From the NCBI RefSeq assembly GCF_004193775.1, contig NC_041011.1, positions 40,431,167-40,495,166 on the forward strand: 64,000 nt of DNA, read 5' to 3'. Source of the DNA: Glycine soja (taxonomy: Eukaryota; Streptophyta; Magnoliopsida; Fabales; Fabaceae). Shown piece after piece: positions 13,801 through 26,109 of this stretch (positions are counted from its first letter, which is position 1; each line of letters starts with the position of its first letter). Both the position numbers and the translations under genes were made by a program. Below the pieces are notes generated by a model, which ran no database searches, had not been told where the DNA came from, and saw only the letters and a program-made list of their open reading frames with translations.

Positions 13801-15060
13801 AACTTTAAATAGCAAGTTTTGGTCGAACTGGTGAGAACTATACAAAATATTAACTTTTATATATATCTTAAGCTTTGCTTTTTTTTTTTTTTTAATTATA
13901 ATTATGTAAAGAGCATTTAGCGAAGGGATGTTAATTACCCCCAATATATTGTTCTTTAATATGATTATTTTGAATCATATGATCATGAATGCCCTGAAAT
14001 CATCTTTCAGTTGGCGTCTTGACATCGACCTATCTGCCCATTATGTTTGAAGCCTTGAAATAAGTAAATTAACTTGACAAGCATAGAAAACTTAGAGTGT
14101 GTTTAGATATATATTCCAAAATGCTAAAACAACTATGTTGTAGCCTTAGTGTGAATGTAGATTTGCATTAGATTCAACTCACACTCTAACTCGTGAAAGT
14201 TGAAACCAATCAAAGTTAACAACAAAAGTAATAATTATGTTACTCACAGAATCTTTTGGTTCAATAAGATTAAAAGAGAAAATTAAGAAAGACAACAATT
14301 TCCAAAAGAAGTTGAATATAAGTGCAGAAAGATATAGATGAAGAAAATCTTATCAAGCAAATTTTCAAACTTGACTCCAAAGTTCTACTCTGACCATGGA
14401 ATATGCCGAAGCAACTATTTTGTGTTCGTATTTTATATTAATTCTAAGAAGAACAAACTCACTTCTCCTCTATTTATCTTGGTGTATTAATCTTTTTTTG
14501 TATTTAAACAGCTGATTTCAGTTTAGTTTGGGTTCATAATGTCCGAACTTTATTTTTTGGCTTTCTTACACGAACCTTTTTTTTGGCTGTAATCGTGTAT
14601 GAAACAACCCCCCACTGCACAACTTGTGCAGTGTCCACATATATAAATACGTACATAATTTTGCCTTAAAAAAAAAGAAGACAACTGAGAATACAGAAGG
14701 GGAATGTGCGCATTTGTGTTGATCGATGCAAACCTATTTTTAGTAATCATAGTTTAATTTTTTGGTGACTTTTTTCATGCAATTAATTTTCATACGGTTT
14801 TCATCAATCTTCAGAACATAATGTGCTGTATTACAATCCCATATTCACTTCTCCTCTTTTGAATCATCTCATTCTAATCTCATAAATATTTGTTAAAGAA
14901 ATTACAAAGGATTTTGAGCATGCGCTGAAATTGTGAAATCGAATTAGATGAAACATGAAATCATTAAGCCTCTTCCATGGCTAAACTCTGAAGCTCAAAT
15001 ATATGTAAATGCAAATTAAAAGGGAAGAGAGTTCTGAAACTTACAATAAGAGAAAATTAA
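10858..15060. other. Intergenic region
   Basis: Follows the NF-YB gene. No supported coding exon chain. The stretch 12,834-13,440 is less AT-rich than its surroundings and has a 65-codon plus-strand frame, but I recognise no domain and no splice structure. A run ATTAATTAATTAATTAATTA occurs near 13,520. A short inverted repeat (TTAGAGTGTG / CACACTCTAA) at about 14,092-14,203 could be a small MITE. Confidence 0.4.
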
Positions 15061-15069
15061 TTATAAAGA
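15061..15069. other. Left target-site duplication of MULE-like element
   Basis: TTATAAAGA here and TTATAACCA at 15611-15619 flank the inverted-repeat element. They agree at 7 of 9 positions, and 9 bp is the usual MULE duplication length. Confidence 0.55.
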
Positions 15070-15610
15070 GGTTAAATTATTCATTTAGTCTCTATAGTTT
15101 CATAATTTTTATCTTTTTATTATTTATAGTTTGAAAGTGATTTTTTTAATTTCTATAATTTATATTTTAACTCTGTGTAGTTTAAAAGTGATTTTTTAGT
15201 CCTTATAATTTATATTTTAATTCATTTTTAACCTTTATAATTTGAAAGTGATACAATTAATTATAAAAATATTAGCAAGTAATTTCGTAACTAATTTATC
15301 GTAAGATAATTTGTAATAAAAAATTAATTGATAATTTATAATTAATTTGTAGCTAATTATTTTTATATATATATTTTTTAGTAAAGACTAAAAAGTAATT
15401 AAAATATAAATAATAGAGATTAAAAAGATCATTTTCAAACGATAGAAACTAAGAAAAAATTAAAATACAAATTATAAGAACTAAAAAGAACACTTTTAAA
15501 CTATAGAGACTAAAAGAGAATTAAAATGTAAATTATAATTACTAAAAAAATCACTTTAACTAAAGAGGTAAGAATCGTAAAACTATGAGAACCAAATAAA
15601 TAATTTAATC
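15070..15610. mobile_element. MULE-like foldback element with long TIRs
   Basis: The left end (GGTTAAATTATTCATTTAGT...) and the reverse complement of the right end (GATTAAATTATTTATTTGGT...) match over roughly 200 bases. Inside each arm a ~60-bp motif recurs (TTTAAAAGTGA, then TTTTTAGT, then TATAATTTATATTTTAATT), giving subterminal tandem repeats. There is no coding frame. Flanking near-identical 9-bp sequences support insertion as a Mutator-like unit. Confidence 0.75.
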
Positions 15611-15619
15611 TTATAACCA

Positions 15620-17376
15620 AAGGAGAGGACGATAGAGAAGATTCACGTACATGTGTTCTTTCTCTTACTCCGTTACAGCACAAGAAAGCTCAGGATAAAA
15701 GTTTATGGATTTACAAACAGAATCCATATATAGACGCATCGATATGTTCATTGAGTTAACATTGTTTATACAGATCCAGATGTGCTCATTGAGTTAACAT
15801 TGTTTATACAGATCCAGATGTGTTCCAAGCCCTCAGATTCACTGCATTCTAACAATACAGTACATGATAACGATTCCCTTAAGATGATTGCGATGACTTT
15901 TTTATTAATGCAATAAGTCATTTTATCACACCATTTTTTTTTTATAGAATTTTCACTACTGAATTTATTTTTAAATTAATTTGTGTACAACTATACATGA
16001 ATTAGATGTAGACTTGCCCTTCGAGTGGATGTCATAGGTTGAAAGATTTATATATTATGTTAATTGAGAAATAACTAATAAAAAACAATAATTTCAAATA
16101 AGGTTATTGTGATAACATTAGTTGTTGAAAAAATCAAGTTGAATCTTATTTTTTTAAGGATTAACTTAATGACAGTTTTGTTTGAGTCTCATATTTTGGA
16201 TAAGATATTATCACATTAGAAATTTCAAAGCAATAGATAGATTATACTTATTAATCAATATTATATTTATTATTATATTTATTCTAACTTATATTTTTTT
16301 CCTATTTTATAATTGTTTATTATAATGTTATACTTGTAATGATTAAAAAGGAGAAAAATAAAATAAAATTATATTTTAGATAAATAGTAATTTCCGTACC
16401 TGAATGCGTAGAGCATTAACAAATTTATCCATGAACGTGTCATACAAACTCTTTCATTAACGATAACAAACTGAAATTAATGGAACACTCTATATATTCA
16501 TATACGAAAATAACTATTTACTTTAGAATAAAAAAACTTAATGTGGTATTTAAGTTATTAGATTCTTGCGAATGTTCCATTGCAATACAATCCTGGGGTT
16601 GAGACTTCAACTGAACTCGTTTAAAATTAGAGATAAAGAAGATTGATAGTGATAGTGAAGAGTAGTTGATATTTTCACTAGATTTAAGTTCAGTCAACTT
16701 CAGGTTCTTTAACATCCTATCCGAGAGACAAGACATTGTTTTCACAAAGTTTAATCTTAGACTATGTTTGATTTTCCCTTTGAGGAACTCCAAATTCAAT
16801 TTGGAATGCAAACTCATTTTGATAACATGTTTGATTATTTCCAAAATTACATTTGCACATAAAAAAAGGTCTACAAATTCAGTTTTGTAAAAGCATGAAT
16901 TGAATTGCTTTTACAAACTTAAGTTTAACCCAAACTCTAATTCAAACTTGGGTTGGTTAACTTTAATTCAAATATGCAATTAGTCAACTACAGATTCAAG
17001 ATACCTAAAATAGTTCACGTACAAATCAAAAGTGCACACCGCAAAAACCATTCATCAAGCCTTCACTAACTGCATCAATAATAGATATACCTCTCCAGTA
17101 TTCTTTTATATATGATACTCTCAATTTTCCAAAAGATCGGTTAGTTTATGCAGCCTTTCAAGAATAGAAACTGCCTCACAGACATTTAATCTCTGATAAA
17201 AATGAAGCAAAAAATTAACCCTTATCTAAAATAATAATAAGAAGAATCAAGATCAATTCATTTGATTAATTACAGCTTCCAGAAATCCCCACCCATCATC
17301 AGCATTAGGTCCCACCCAATATCCAGATATAACTATTTCAGAGCAATAGTCCACATCCAAATTATACGAGTAAGTT
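15620..17376. other. Intergenic region
   Basis: AT-rich, no gene supported. It contains a 38-bp tandem duplication (15,746-15,821). Short overlapping frames near 16,518-16,890 on both strands have no recognisable domain and look like chance ORFs. Confidence 0.5.
15746..15821. repeat. 38-bp tandem duplication
   Basis: Two copies of a unit containing TCATTGAGTTAACATTG, then TTTATACAGATCCAGATGTG, differing at one or two bases, period 38 bp. Confidence 0.95.
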
Positions 17377-19089
17377 TCATGTAGAAATATTGTACATGAC
17401 ATCAAACGACGATGACGGCTTCCTTTCGTGGAAAGTATGTGTGTTTACTTGAACGGCAAGATCCAAGAATCTTTTGAGCTGCAAATATAATATATACTGT
17501 CAGATTAAAATTGATAAGTATGAAATTACTCAAAAAACTCCCAAATAAAATTCCACATAACTTTCAAAAGTTGTGTATGTTTGAATCCTAAATTGAAGTT
17601 GAAGACACACACATATATATATATGATAAAGATAGACAGTTAGATACACATGGTTGTGTGGGTGTAGTGTAGCCAACATTACTAACCATGATAAGATTAT
17701 TCAGATTTCATTTTTGCTTTATAATTTATCATATTCATCACAGCATCTCCCCATGCATGTTTTCTGGTATACATATAAAATCCTAGTGGATGGAGGTGAC
17801 AGAGAACTACAGAAATATAGAAGGGAAAATTAACCCCACTAAGAATGGACCCAGATTAATTATGAATTCTGAAATAAATTCATGTCCAAGGAAGCCATGG
17901 CATGAGAAATATTACTATATAATTAACAAATCTATAAAAATAACACCAAACAGACAAAATTCTGTACCCAGCATGCGGCATAGAGCATTGTAAATTTGTA
18001 ATATTGTATATTTCACAGAATCTATGTAATAAACCATTATATATAATACACAGGTTACAAAATCCAAGATGTTTGTCCTCTACATTGTTTTTTAAGAGTG
18101 CTGGAGAATGATGAGGTAGGTAAGCTTCACCTTTTTATTCACAAGATTTGGCTTTTATTTTTACACTCATTTCATTCACCTTCTTCCTCACGGATGGTCT
18201 CCCTACATATATAAACTGGAAATTTACAATACCTTCCACAGTCATTTCTTTTTGGTTCACATCTAAAGGTATAAATCAAATTCAAGATTTAAGATGCAGA
18301 ATCCAAACTCTAGTGATCTAGTCCAACCTAACCATTAAATGGCTGTAGCAATTCCACCCTAAAAACGACTATTTCACTTTCAAGAAGCCAGTATGAAGCA
18401 ACAAAAAGATTACATAGGTTGCAAGTTTAAATTTGAAATATTAATAATGCAGCCTTACAATTTCACATTCTATCAATCAATTACTATGGCAAGTATCCCA
18501 AGATTCTGACAGTGAGCTTGAATTAATGTAATAACTGATAGGCAATCATGAGCAATTATAGTTAAACAGCTAAGTAGTATAAGATATTAACAAATAACAA
18601 CCTATCTCAAATTGCGGTGGGTATAGAAAATCAAATCAAAGTTATGAACAAAAAGAGTGAACAGTTCTATAAATCAAGCTTCTAAGGGAGAAGCACATGG
18701 TAATTAGGAAAAACCTGCTCGAACTGTTGCTTTGCTTAAAAATCTATCCAGGGGAAAATACAATTGGTGTTGATGCACTCCCTGCTGATAAGTCATCAAA
18801 AATAGTAATTAGTCGTTCAACACGGACATACAAAGAGAAACTTTTTCATATGCAGCAAAATGTTGTGACGCAAGTAGAATTGTTAAATTTAAGCTGCTGA
18901 TATTAATCTATTCACAATATCACAGAGAATTAGAAATTGAATGATTCTTCCATTTAGAGTTTTAATTAGCGTCCACCAACGAAAACAGTGGATATTGACT
19001 CACTGCCCTTGATGCGGGGAAAGTTGGAAGTATAGAAAGAAAGTGAGAAAGTGAAGTACCTTGTTGTGGATGAGGGGTGAAGCGCACAT
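17377..19089 (-). CDS. Unrecognised five-exon gene for an 83-residue protein
   Basis: Minus-strand exons are 19089-19060, 18781-18715, 18262-18233, 18202-18180 and 17478-17377, each bounded by AG acceptors and GT donors. The phases fit (0, 1, 1, 0) and no stop occurs until TGA at 17379-17377. The predicted product starts MCASPLIHNK, continues with LYFPLDRFLSKATVRA and VEGRPSVRKK, and ends LKRFLDLAVQVNTHTF followed by a Ser-rich tail. It is basic, with no obvious signal peptide or membrane segment. Exon 2 has a tandem CAGCAG acceptor, so an extra Gln may be included. The exons are far too small to show as ORFs. I do not recognise the family. The chance that five exons join in phase is low but not negligible. 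The 5' leader probably lies at 19,090-19,140. Confidence 0.5.
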
Positions 19090-19224
19090 CTGCAGAGGAA
19101 GGGTAAAGGTGGAGGAGACTAAGCACACGCCATTTTCAAGACTTTAACTTCGCACCCATTCTCTTTAAGTTGGCCCAATCAAATATTGATAATTGGTTGT
19201 TTTTATATTACTAACTAACTTTCA

Positions 19225-20195
19225 TTTTTTTTTAAGTACCTAATTTTTTTTGTTTTATTTTATTATATGTGATCAAGTCTTTTTCCGTTAAATGATAATG
19301 TGTTAGACAAAAATATTATCCCATCAAATCATATCAGTGTCATGTCATTACCTTTTTTTCCCTTCTTTTTTTTTTCTTTTTTCTTTTCTTTTTCTTCTCC
19401 AATGGAAACCACCACCACCATCGTCAATTGTTACTATCATGCCATCCAATCCTTTCTCATTTTTCTTTCTTCTCCTTTTTTCCTTCACAGTACTAGGTGG
19501 TTGGGAAAGAGAAGAACTTGAAATGAAAATATAGATTCAATGATGAAATGATCACAAATCTAACAAAAAATAGAGGTAAAAAATCAGATATGAAACACAG
19601 ATCCTCTTCCTCTTGTTGGTGGTGCGTCGTATCAAATCTCAAATTCCAAACCAGTAGAACAACTCTTGGGTTTTTGGAAATCATCAACTAACATAGATCA
19701 GTTGTGGTAACGCAGAGAGATTTATGGAATCTAGTGCAGTGTGGCTGTTGGAGAAAAAGTGAAAAAGAGAACAAACTCTAGAGGAGCGACGATTGCGAAA
19801 GCGAGACTGTGTCGAAGGAGTGACAGCAAGAGAGGGAGTGTGAGATGTTGAGGGCGTAGAGAGGACAGTTAGTGCAGTTGCAGATGAGGTGGGTACGGGT
19901 GATGACACAAATTGGTTGTGATGGATACTAGGTGGTTGGGAAAGGTTGCAGATCTGTGGCAGTGCGATGATTTTGTGGGTGGTGGTATGGCATGGTGAAG
20001 TCATGCAGGTGTGGGTGGTTACGTGTTTAGTGACATGGACGTCTTTGCTTTCGTGTTTAGTGACAACACATGATGATGTGACACTTCATTTATCACGTCA
20101 TCACTTAACGGATGTGAATTAACGGCCGGTAGTATAATGAAACATAAATTTTTTTGAGATACTTGATTGAAAAATATAAATTTTAAATGAAAAAC
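19225..20195. mobile_element. Degenerate MULE-like repeat with partial inverted ends
   Basis: The left end (AAGTACCTAATTTTTTTTG, later GATCAAGTC and CCGTTAAATGATAATGT) resembles the reverse complement of the right end (AATCAAGTATCTCAAAAAAA, later CCGTTAAGTGATGACGTG). The interior is locally C/T-rich and GC-richer than the flanks, with 60-106-codon frames on both strands that have low-complexity Ser/Thr/Pro content and no domain. I read this as a non-autonomous repeat with a shortened left arm. The ends are approximate. Confidence 0.45.
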
Positions 20196-20333
20196 TTAAT
20201 TAAGCTATGATAATATATTGGCACAAATTTAATATTAGACTTGGCCAATGTAGCCTTGGGCTTGGCCCGGCCTCCCCACTAGCTAGCCCTCCAATTCATG
20301 TGCTAAAACACCAAAGGGTAGGTAATTTTACGA

Positions 20334-20663
20334 GTAAATTATGATTTAGGTCTCCTAAAATTACTAATGTTCTAATCTGGTTACTAGAAAAATTATATTA
20401 TTTTGAAATTTATTTTTTTCCTCTAAATTTTAAATGTATCACTTTTTGTTAATTAAAGTAGAACGTGGGAGGTATGAACCCACATGAATCTCATACAATT
20501 ACTTTAGATAACACTTTATAAGAGTAAAAATGATTTAAATATCACATAAAACAAAAAAAAGTTACATTTCAGAATTATAGGAACCAAAATAATGCAATTT
20601 TTCTAGAGAAACCAAATTCAAATACTACTAAGTTTAGAGAGCTAGACATAACACATAATTTAC
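20334..20663. mobile_element. Small inverted-repeat (MULE/MITE-like) element
   Basis: The left arm starts GTAAATTATGATTTAGGTCT and contains TACTAGAAAAATTATATTAT. The reverse complement of the right arm starts GTAAATTATGTGTTATGTCT and contains TCTAGAAAAATTGCATTAT. The arms match imperfectly over about 100 bases. No ORF and no clear target duplication were found. Confidence 0.6.
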
Positions 20664-21448
20664 TATGTTCTTCTTTTTTTTTCTTTGCTCTCCTTTGTGT
20701 TTTTGAATTTTTTTAAAAATATATTTCTTTTTGGAAAACTAATTTATGAAGCATACCTACAATTAATTGGTCTAAATGACACTAGACTTCCTTGAACATG
20801 TGGGATCAGGATTTCGGGATTAGTACAAATGAAAAAATATTTCTTGATGACGGACTAAGATGCTTTATGCGCCTAAAAAAATATTTTACAAATAAAAATT
20901 AATTATTAATTTATTAATTTTTGTATTTATAGTTTGAACAGAAATATTTGTAGATCATTTCCAGATATGAAATGTGGCAACGGCAAATATTTAAGCAAAT
21001 TAAAAACACAAGCATGAAATTTGATTTGTAGCATTTTCAAGCCCCAGATTATTAGAGGCAATATGTTCATTTGGGCACAAGCAACACAATCAGACTCATT
21101 AGTGGAAGAGGTTTTCTAAACATTCCTTGGCCAGTGACGCTCTTGCATCTAGGATGAGAAAATCGTTATCCTAAAATAGGTAATCCTTCGTATCCAAATA
21201 GAAACTAAAATATTGGCATCCATATTGTTAAATATCAGGCAATAATATTTACAATTTATGGTTATATGAAAACTGTATCCCTGATTTAGAGGAAACGTTA
21301 TCTCCTCTATATATTTATATAAACTAGAATTCTTGAGGTCTCTATACACACTTGTTTTTCAGTCTTATTCTATGTTTTTTGTTCATCAATACATATGAAA
21401 TGAATAAATAGCTAGACAAGAGATGGCATATATTGTGCTTCATTTGAG
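20664..21448. other. AT-rich intergenic stretch
   Basis: No gene or clear element. It lies just 3' of the cyclin H fragment and may include its former 3' UTR. Confidence 0.4.
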
Positions 21449-22708
21449 CTATTTTTGCTTGGACTTGCGCTTTGATTTCTTCTGCTTCTCGCCCCTGTAA
21501 ACCAAACCAAAGTTATTATATAACACAATTTTCTCTATAAAAAATATCTTTCTTTTCTTTTTGTGGATGTGTAGAATAGAACCAGCAGATAAATTCTATA
21601 TAGGGGTAAAGGAAGTATTCATCATGAGAGCTAAGACCCCAACAAGACTTCAGTTTTGCGTCGAGATGCTCCCTTTCCTCCTTAGAAGAACTTTTGTATT
21701 TTCTTACTTGCATACATAACCAAGGACACAATGGTTCATGTAAAACAGAAGAATTACACAAAAGGTTGCTTTGGAATTTCACATCAGTTGTTCAGTTTAA
21801 TGACAAATATTAGAATGAGAAACAATTACCAAAGAATCAATTGCATTCAGTGATTCCGAAAACTCGGACATTGTATGCATGGAATTCTCACGGGAAAAAA
21901 TGCTCCTAAGATAACTGCAATTAAGTGTCAGTGTAAAGAGTGAATATCTGAGCAGATACATAAATTTGGGTTAAAGAATATGCTTTAATATCACACCCCA
22001 GGCAGGCCATTTTGTTACCTGATTTTGGAACAAATAATAAAAGGAAAAATGTGAAGCAAAGAGACATGTGAAGCAATAATAAGTACCTATCAAAGTTAAT
22101 GACTTTATGAAGTGCATTTGAGTTGCGGAAAGCAGCCAAAGCCAACTACATCAAAAGACACAAACAGGTAGGTTTGATTTTGAAGCAATTGGTTTAAAAC
22201 AAAGCTGAACTAGAATATTGAATTGATTGGAAAATGTTTAGTCTTAAATCAGTAATTTAGAAGTATGGCCTAGGTTTTCTGTATTTCTGATGATTTAGGA
22301 AACCCTGGCAAACATATTTCCAATTTTGAAACAATCAACTAAAATTTGAAAAAAAAAAATGGTTAATCAATTTACATAAAGTGATTAATGGTGGACCTCT
22401 CCTTTCTGAAATTTGATTCATTTTTTTCACTAGCCTAGGTTGTGACTTGTGACATGGATTACTTGTTTTCAGCTGATTAGCTGACATCAATTAATTAGAA
22501 AATGTCCAATTTTTTATTTTCAAATCCTTGGTAAAGGCAAGGCAAAACAAGGAATTTTTGGGTGCTGCTTGTAACAAAAAACACTCTGCTACAAGGGACT
22601 TTCCATATTTGCATATGATTCTTAGAATACCTGCCTAGAAGGAAATAAAACTGGTGCATCTGTAAGAATCATCTTATCAACTTCTGATCTTGCTGTCTTT
22701 TGCAAAGT
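21449..22708 (-). pseudogene. CYCH;1: 3' fragment of a cyclin H gene
   Basis: Five minus-strand exons encode only the C-terminal part of cyclin H, the regulatory partner of CDK-activating kinase. They are 22708-22631 (SEVDKMILTDAPVLFPSRQ), 22145-22087 (LALAAFRNSNALHKVINFDR), 21914-21830 (YLRSIFSRENS, SLNAIDSL), 21707-21619 (VRKYKSSSKEE, AKLKSCWGLSSHD) and 21494-21449 (Lys-rich end, stop). Plant cyclin H has the same order, including LTDAPLLFPPGQLALA and RKLKSCWG. The N-terminal cyclin box exons are absent; the sequence upstream does not encode them. In exon 21707-21619 the acceptor reads AA instead of AG and the donor AT instead of GT. The copy is therefore truncated and mis-splicing. Family identity is inferred from remembered conservation. 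Confidence 0.8.
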
Positions 22709-23415
22709 CTATAATCAGGAGAAAATTTATCATAAGTCAAAGAAGTTATTTGAACATCATTAAGTCAGTAAACATGCCCAGGTAAAGAGGATGCATAAGG
22801 AAGAACATTGGTTAAACAGATAAAAGTTAGCGTTCCATAAGAGAAAGGAATAAGGAAAACAATCACTACACAGTACACACATATTGGTAGTGCATCAGGA
22901 AAGTGTTAGATGTGAGACTAGCCAATGTTGACCATCCATATAAGATTAAATGATCAAGATTAACTCTTCACACCTCTTACTTTATATGTTCCGCCCATGT
23001 GTGTGTAGAGAGAGATTGCCTCAATACCCTTTTTTTTATAAGGGCAGTCTTTTAGTAATTAGTGCTCAATATTTTTCCAAATGCCAAGTATTCTATTTAA
23101 TTGAAATATAAATTCAAAAAATAAATCGACATATTAATATTAGTGGGACAAGAGGATAAATGGATCAAGATCACCTACATTGAAGTTCCCAATGCAATGA
23201 TTTAGATTTATTATCCTTAAAGTAAATTTTAGTTATAGAAAATGAATAATAACCACTAATTGTCACAAATTTGGGGGGATGTTATTAGGAAGGAATGCAT
23301 TGTGCGTTGAGGACTCTAAATGCATTTGTGCTTAAGACTTTGATGATGCTACTAAAAACAATATTAAATCGAATCTACACAAAAAGAAGCTACCTTGACT
23401 TTGAAACTTTTTCAG
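22709..23415. other. Junction between two 5'-truncated gene fragments
   Basis: This 707-bp interval separates the cyclin H fragment (minus) from the SNF4-like pseudogene (plus). No exon of either gene is visible in it on either strand. It should contain the rearrangement breakpoint or breakpoints. Confidence 0.5.
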
Positions 23416-24092
23416 GAAGCTAATCCGAGGATGTCTTCCTCAGTCGGGCAAGGTTTGAATACTTATCTCTTAATTTTTTTAATGTGTCCAACTTTCCATT
23501 CAATAATAGCTTATTTATTCTTTTGTGAAGCTATTTTACTTTAGATTTGATTTATTATAATTTCAGGTTGTTGCCTTGGATATAACTTTACCAGTGAAGC
23601 AAGCATTCCATGCTCTTTATCGAGAGGTATGCTTTTTCTTCCCCTCATTACACTAAAAATGAGCATGTGTTTATCTTTCTTTTCACATCAGATAACACAC
23701 CCATGCTCAAGCAATGTATGATACTATGTTTATCTGCTTTCAGGGAATATCTATGGCTCCTTTATGGGATTCTAACAAGTGCCAGTTTGTTGGAATGCTT
23801 AGTGCGATGGACTTTATTCTAGTACTAAAAGAGGTTTGTGGGGAATAAAATATTTAATAAAATATCCTATACCAGCTTTCAGTAGTACTGAAAAATGAGA
23901 ACTTGCCAAATGGTAAATAATGAAAAACTGAAATTTCCAAAATGTATATCATCATCGAGGCCTAGATTATAGTGAAGTTGAAAGAAATTACGAGGTGCTG
24001 ATCTATCCATTTGGTTTAGTTATGGCATACATTAATGTTGTAAATCTTAATTGTAACTAGACTTTGATCCCGTGCAATGCACGGGTTTTTTT

Positions 24093-24096
<4 letters not shown>

Positions 24097-24138
<42 letters not shown>
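24097..24138. repeat. (TA)n microsatellite inside Helitron-like element
   Basis: About 42 bases of TA repeat just inside the hairpin end. Confidence 0.95.
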
Positions 24139-24141
<3 letters not shown>

Positions 24142-25189
24142 TTTTATTTATTTAATTATATAAATAAAAAAAATAATTTTTAAATATTTTGTATTATGTT
24201 AAACATAATTATATTATTAATGAAAAAATCGATTAATTATATTTTTAATTGAGTTAATTTTATCTTAAAAATTAAGTATACGTAATTTTCTGTTCTTTCA
24301 AATAATAATGATGACGTAATATTTTTATAAAATTATCCATTTTAAATATTTTTAGCAGTGAAACAAATATATAAATATTAAAATTCAAAAATAATGTTAA
24401 ATATTATATTTTTAATGAACATATGTTTTCTTTAAGCTTATTAATTTTATTGAATTTTACTATAATTTATTTTTTTTCTCCAAATAATAATATTATTGTG
24501 ATACCAATATGAAACATACAAGTTAAAGAAAAATAAATAATATATATATATATAATTTATAATATTTATTTAAATTTGAGTGTACATTTATAATAAAATT
24601 TTAAATATTTTTTAAATTTTTTGAAATAGTATGAATTCTATTAAATATGTGTGGTCATTAATTATTTTGAAAACTATCATTTTACTTATTTTAAATATAT
24701 TAGTTTTGTATAATATTTTAAATGTTTTGAAGTTTGAATTAATTAATCTCATTATCACGTAATATAAATTGAATAATCTCGATTTAATAATAATAATTAA
24801 TATTAATATTTATTTTCCTTTAGTTTTAGTTTTATTTTCATTGCTTACTAATTTTTGAAATTTATTTATAAAAATAATTATATGTTTCAAAATCTAAATA
24901 TTATTATTTATATATTTATGAACTTATTAAAGATGTCACCAATTATTTGTATTTATTACTAACCTTTAATATCTTATTAACTATTAAATTCTATTGTTTC
25001 TTTGTAATAATAATTATATTGTTACATAAGTTAGCTATTTCAAATTAATGATATTTAATTGATGTTTATTATCCTTTATGGTCTAAATATATAAGGATAT
25101 TAAGTTATAATTTCTTATTATTGACCTTTATAAATAAATATTGTCACGGTATAATGTAAAAGTAAGATTTATAATACAATAGTTATAGA

Positions 25190-25990
25190 AGAAAAAACAT
25201 GAAACATATCTTGGAAAGAAAAAATAAAAAATAATGAAAGACAAAGAGAAAGATGATTCATGTAAGAATTTTCTAATAAAAGTATGATATGATTCAAATG
25301 TTTATTCAATTTCACAAAAATTATTTAAAGAACTAAAAATATAAATATAAACAAATTTATTTTTTATCAATGATGAATATAGATCCATGTTGTACCTTAC
25401 TAATCTAAAAAAGTTAAATTTTAATTTTTGACGATGATCGATAGCACATTCAAAGTATCATTTTATAGATAAAAATGAAGAATAAAAAAAATGATATATA
25501 TTAAAACATATAATAGCATAACAATAAAATGAAGAAGAAAAAAACAGAAATGATACTTGCAAGAAAAAAATAATTATAAAATACAAAGAGTAAGATGATA
25601 GACCTCATCAAATATGGTCTCTATTTCCATTTATCATTCCTCACAAAATGTATTGAATAAATGATTCATATAAGAACTTTTTAATAAAAACATGATATTG
25701 ATTCAAATATTTATTCAATCTCATAAAAATTATTCAAAGAAAGAGTTAGACCTAAAATCAAAATATAAATATAAATAACATTGAAAATAAAAATTGAAAT
25801 AGATGAATTTTTATCAACTATGAATATTGATCCACCTTATACCTTGTCGATCTAAAAGAATTAAATTCTCAATTTTGACGATGATCAATAACACATTCAA
25901 ATATCTTTTTTCATGCATAAAAATAAAAACAAAGAAAAAAAGAAATGATATTATAGTATTGAAAAGAAGAAGAAGAAGAAGAAAAAAAAA
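25190..25990. repeat. Imperfect direct duplication, ~420-450-bp unit
   Basis: Blocks starting near 25,195 and 25,555 repeat the same order: AAGATGAT, GATTCAT(G/A)TAAGAA, TTATTCAAT, a TATCAA(T/C)(G/T)ATGAATAT block, GATCTAAAA or a close variant, TTTTGACGATGATC, and ATAGCACATTCAAA or a variant. The second copy carries an extra ~70-bp segment (CATCAAATATGGTCTC...). It lies inside the Helitron-like element. Confidence 0.8.
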
Positions 25991-26109
25991 GAAGATAAAA
26001 AGCACACTAGAAAGAAATTAGATGGATATTTACAACCTTTTAAAATAGAGTTTATATAAAAAATGAAATCATCAATTTGATTTTGATGATGAACGTAAAA
26101 ATGGATATT

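Noticed and set aside
14092..14203. Short inverted repeat TTAGAGTGTG / CACACTCTAA as a MITE
   Set aside because: Only about 10 bp match and no clear target duplication; too weak to call.
19684..20004. 106-codon minus-strand Ser/Thr/Pro-rich frame
   Set aside because: Low-complexity frame inside a repeat-like region, no splice support and no family resemblance.
20461..20530. tRNA-like words (GGTATGAACCC) in a repeat
   Set aside because: No complete A/B-box pair or tail; better explained as the interior of the inverted-repeat element.
25814..26021. Overlapping 63-64-codon frames on both strands
   Set aside because: They come from A/G- and T/C-rich low-complexity DNA in the Helitron-like interior.
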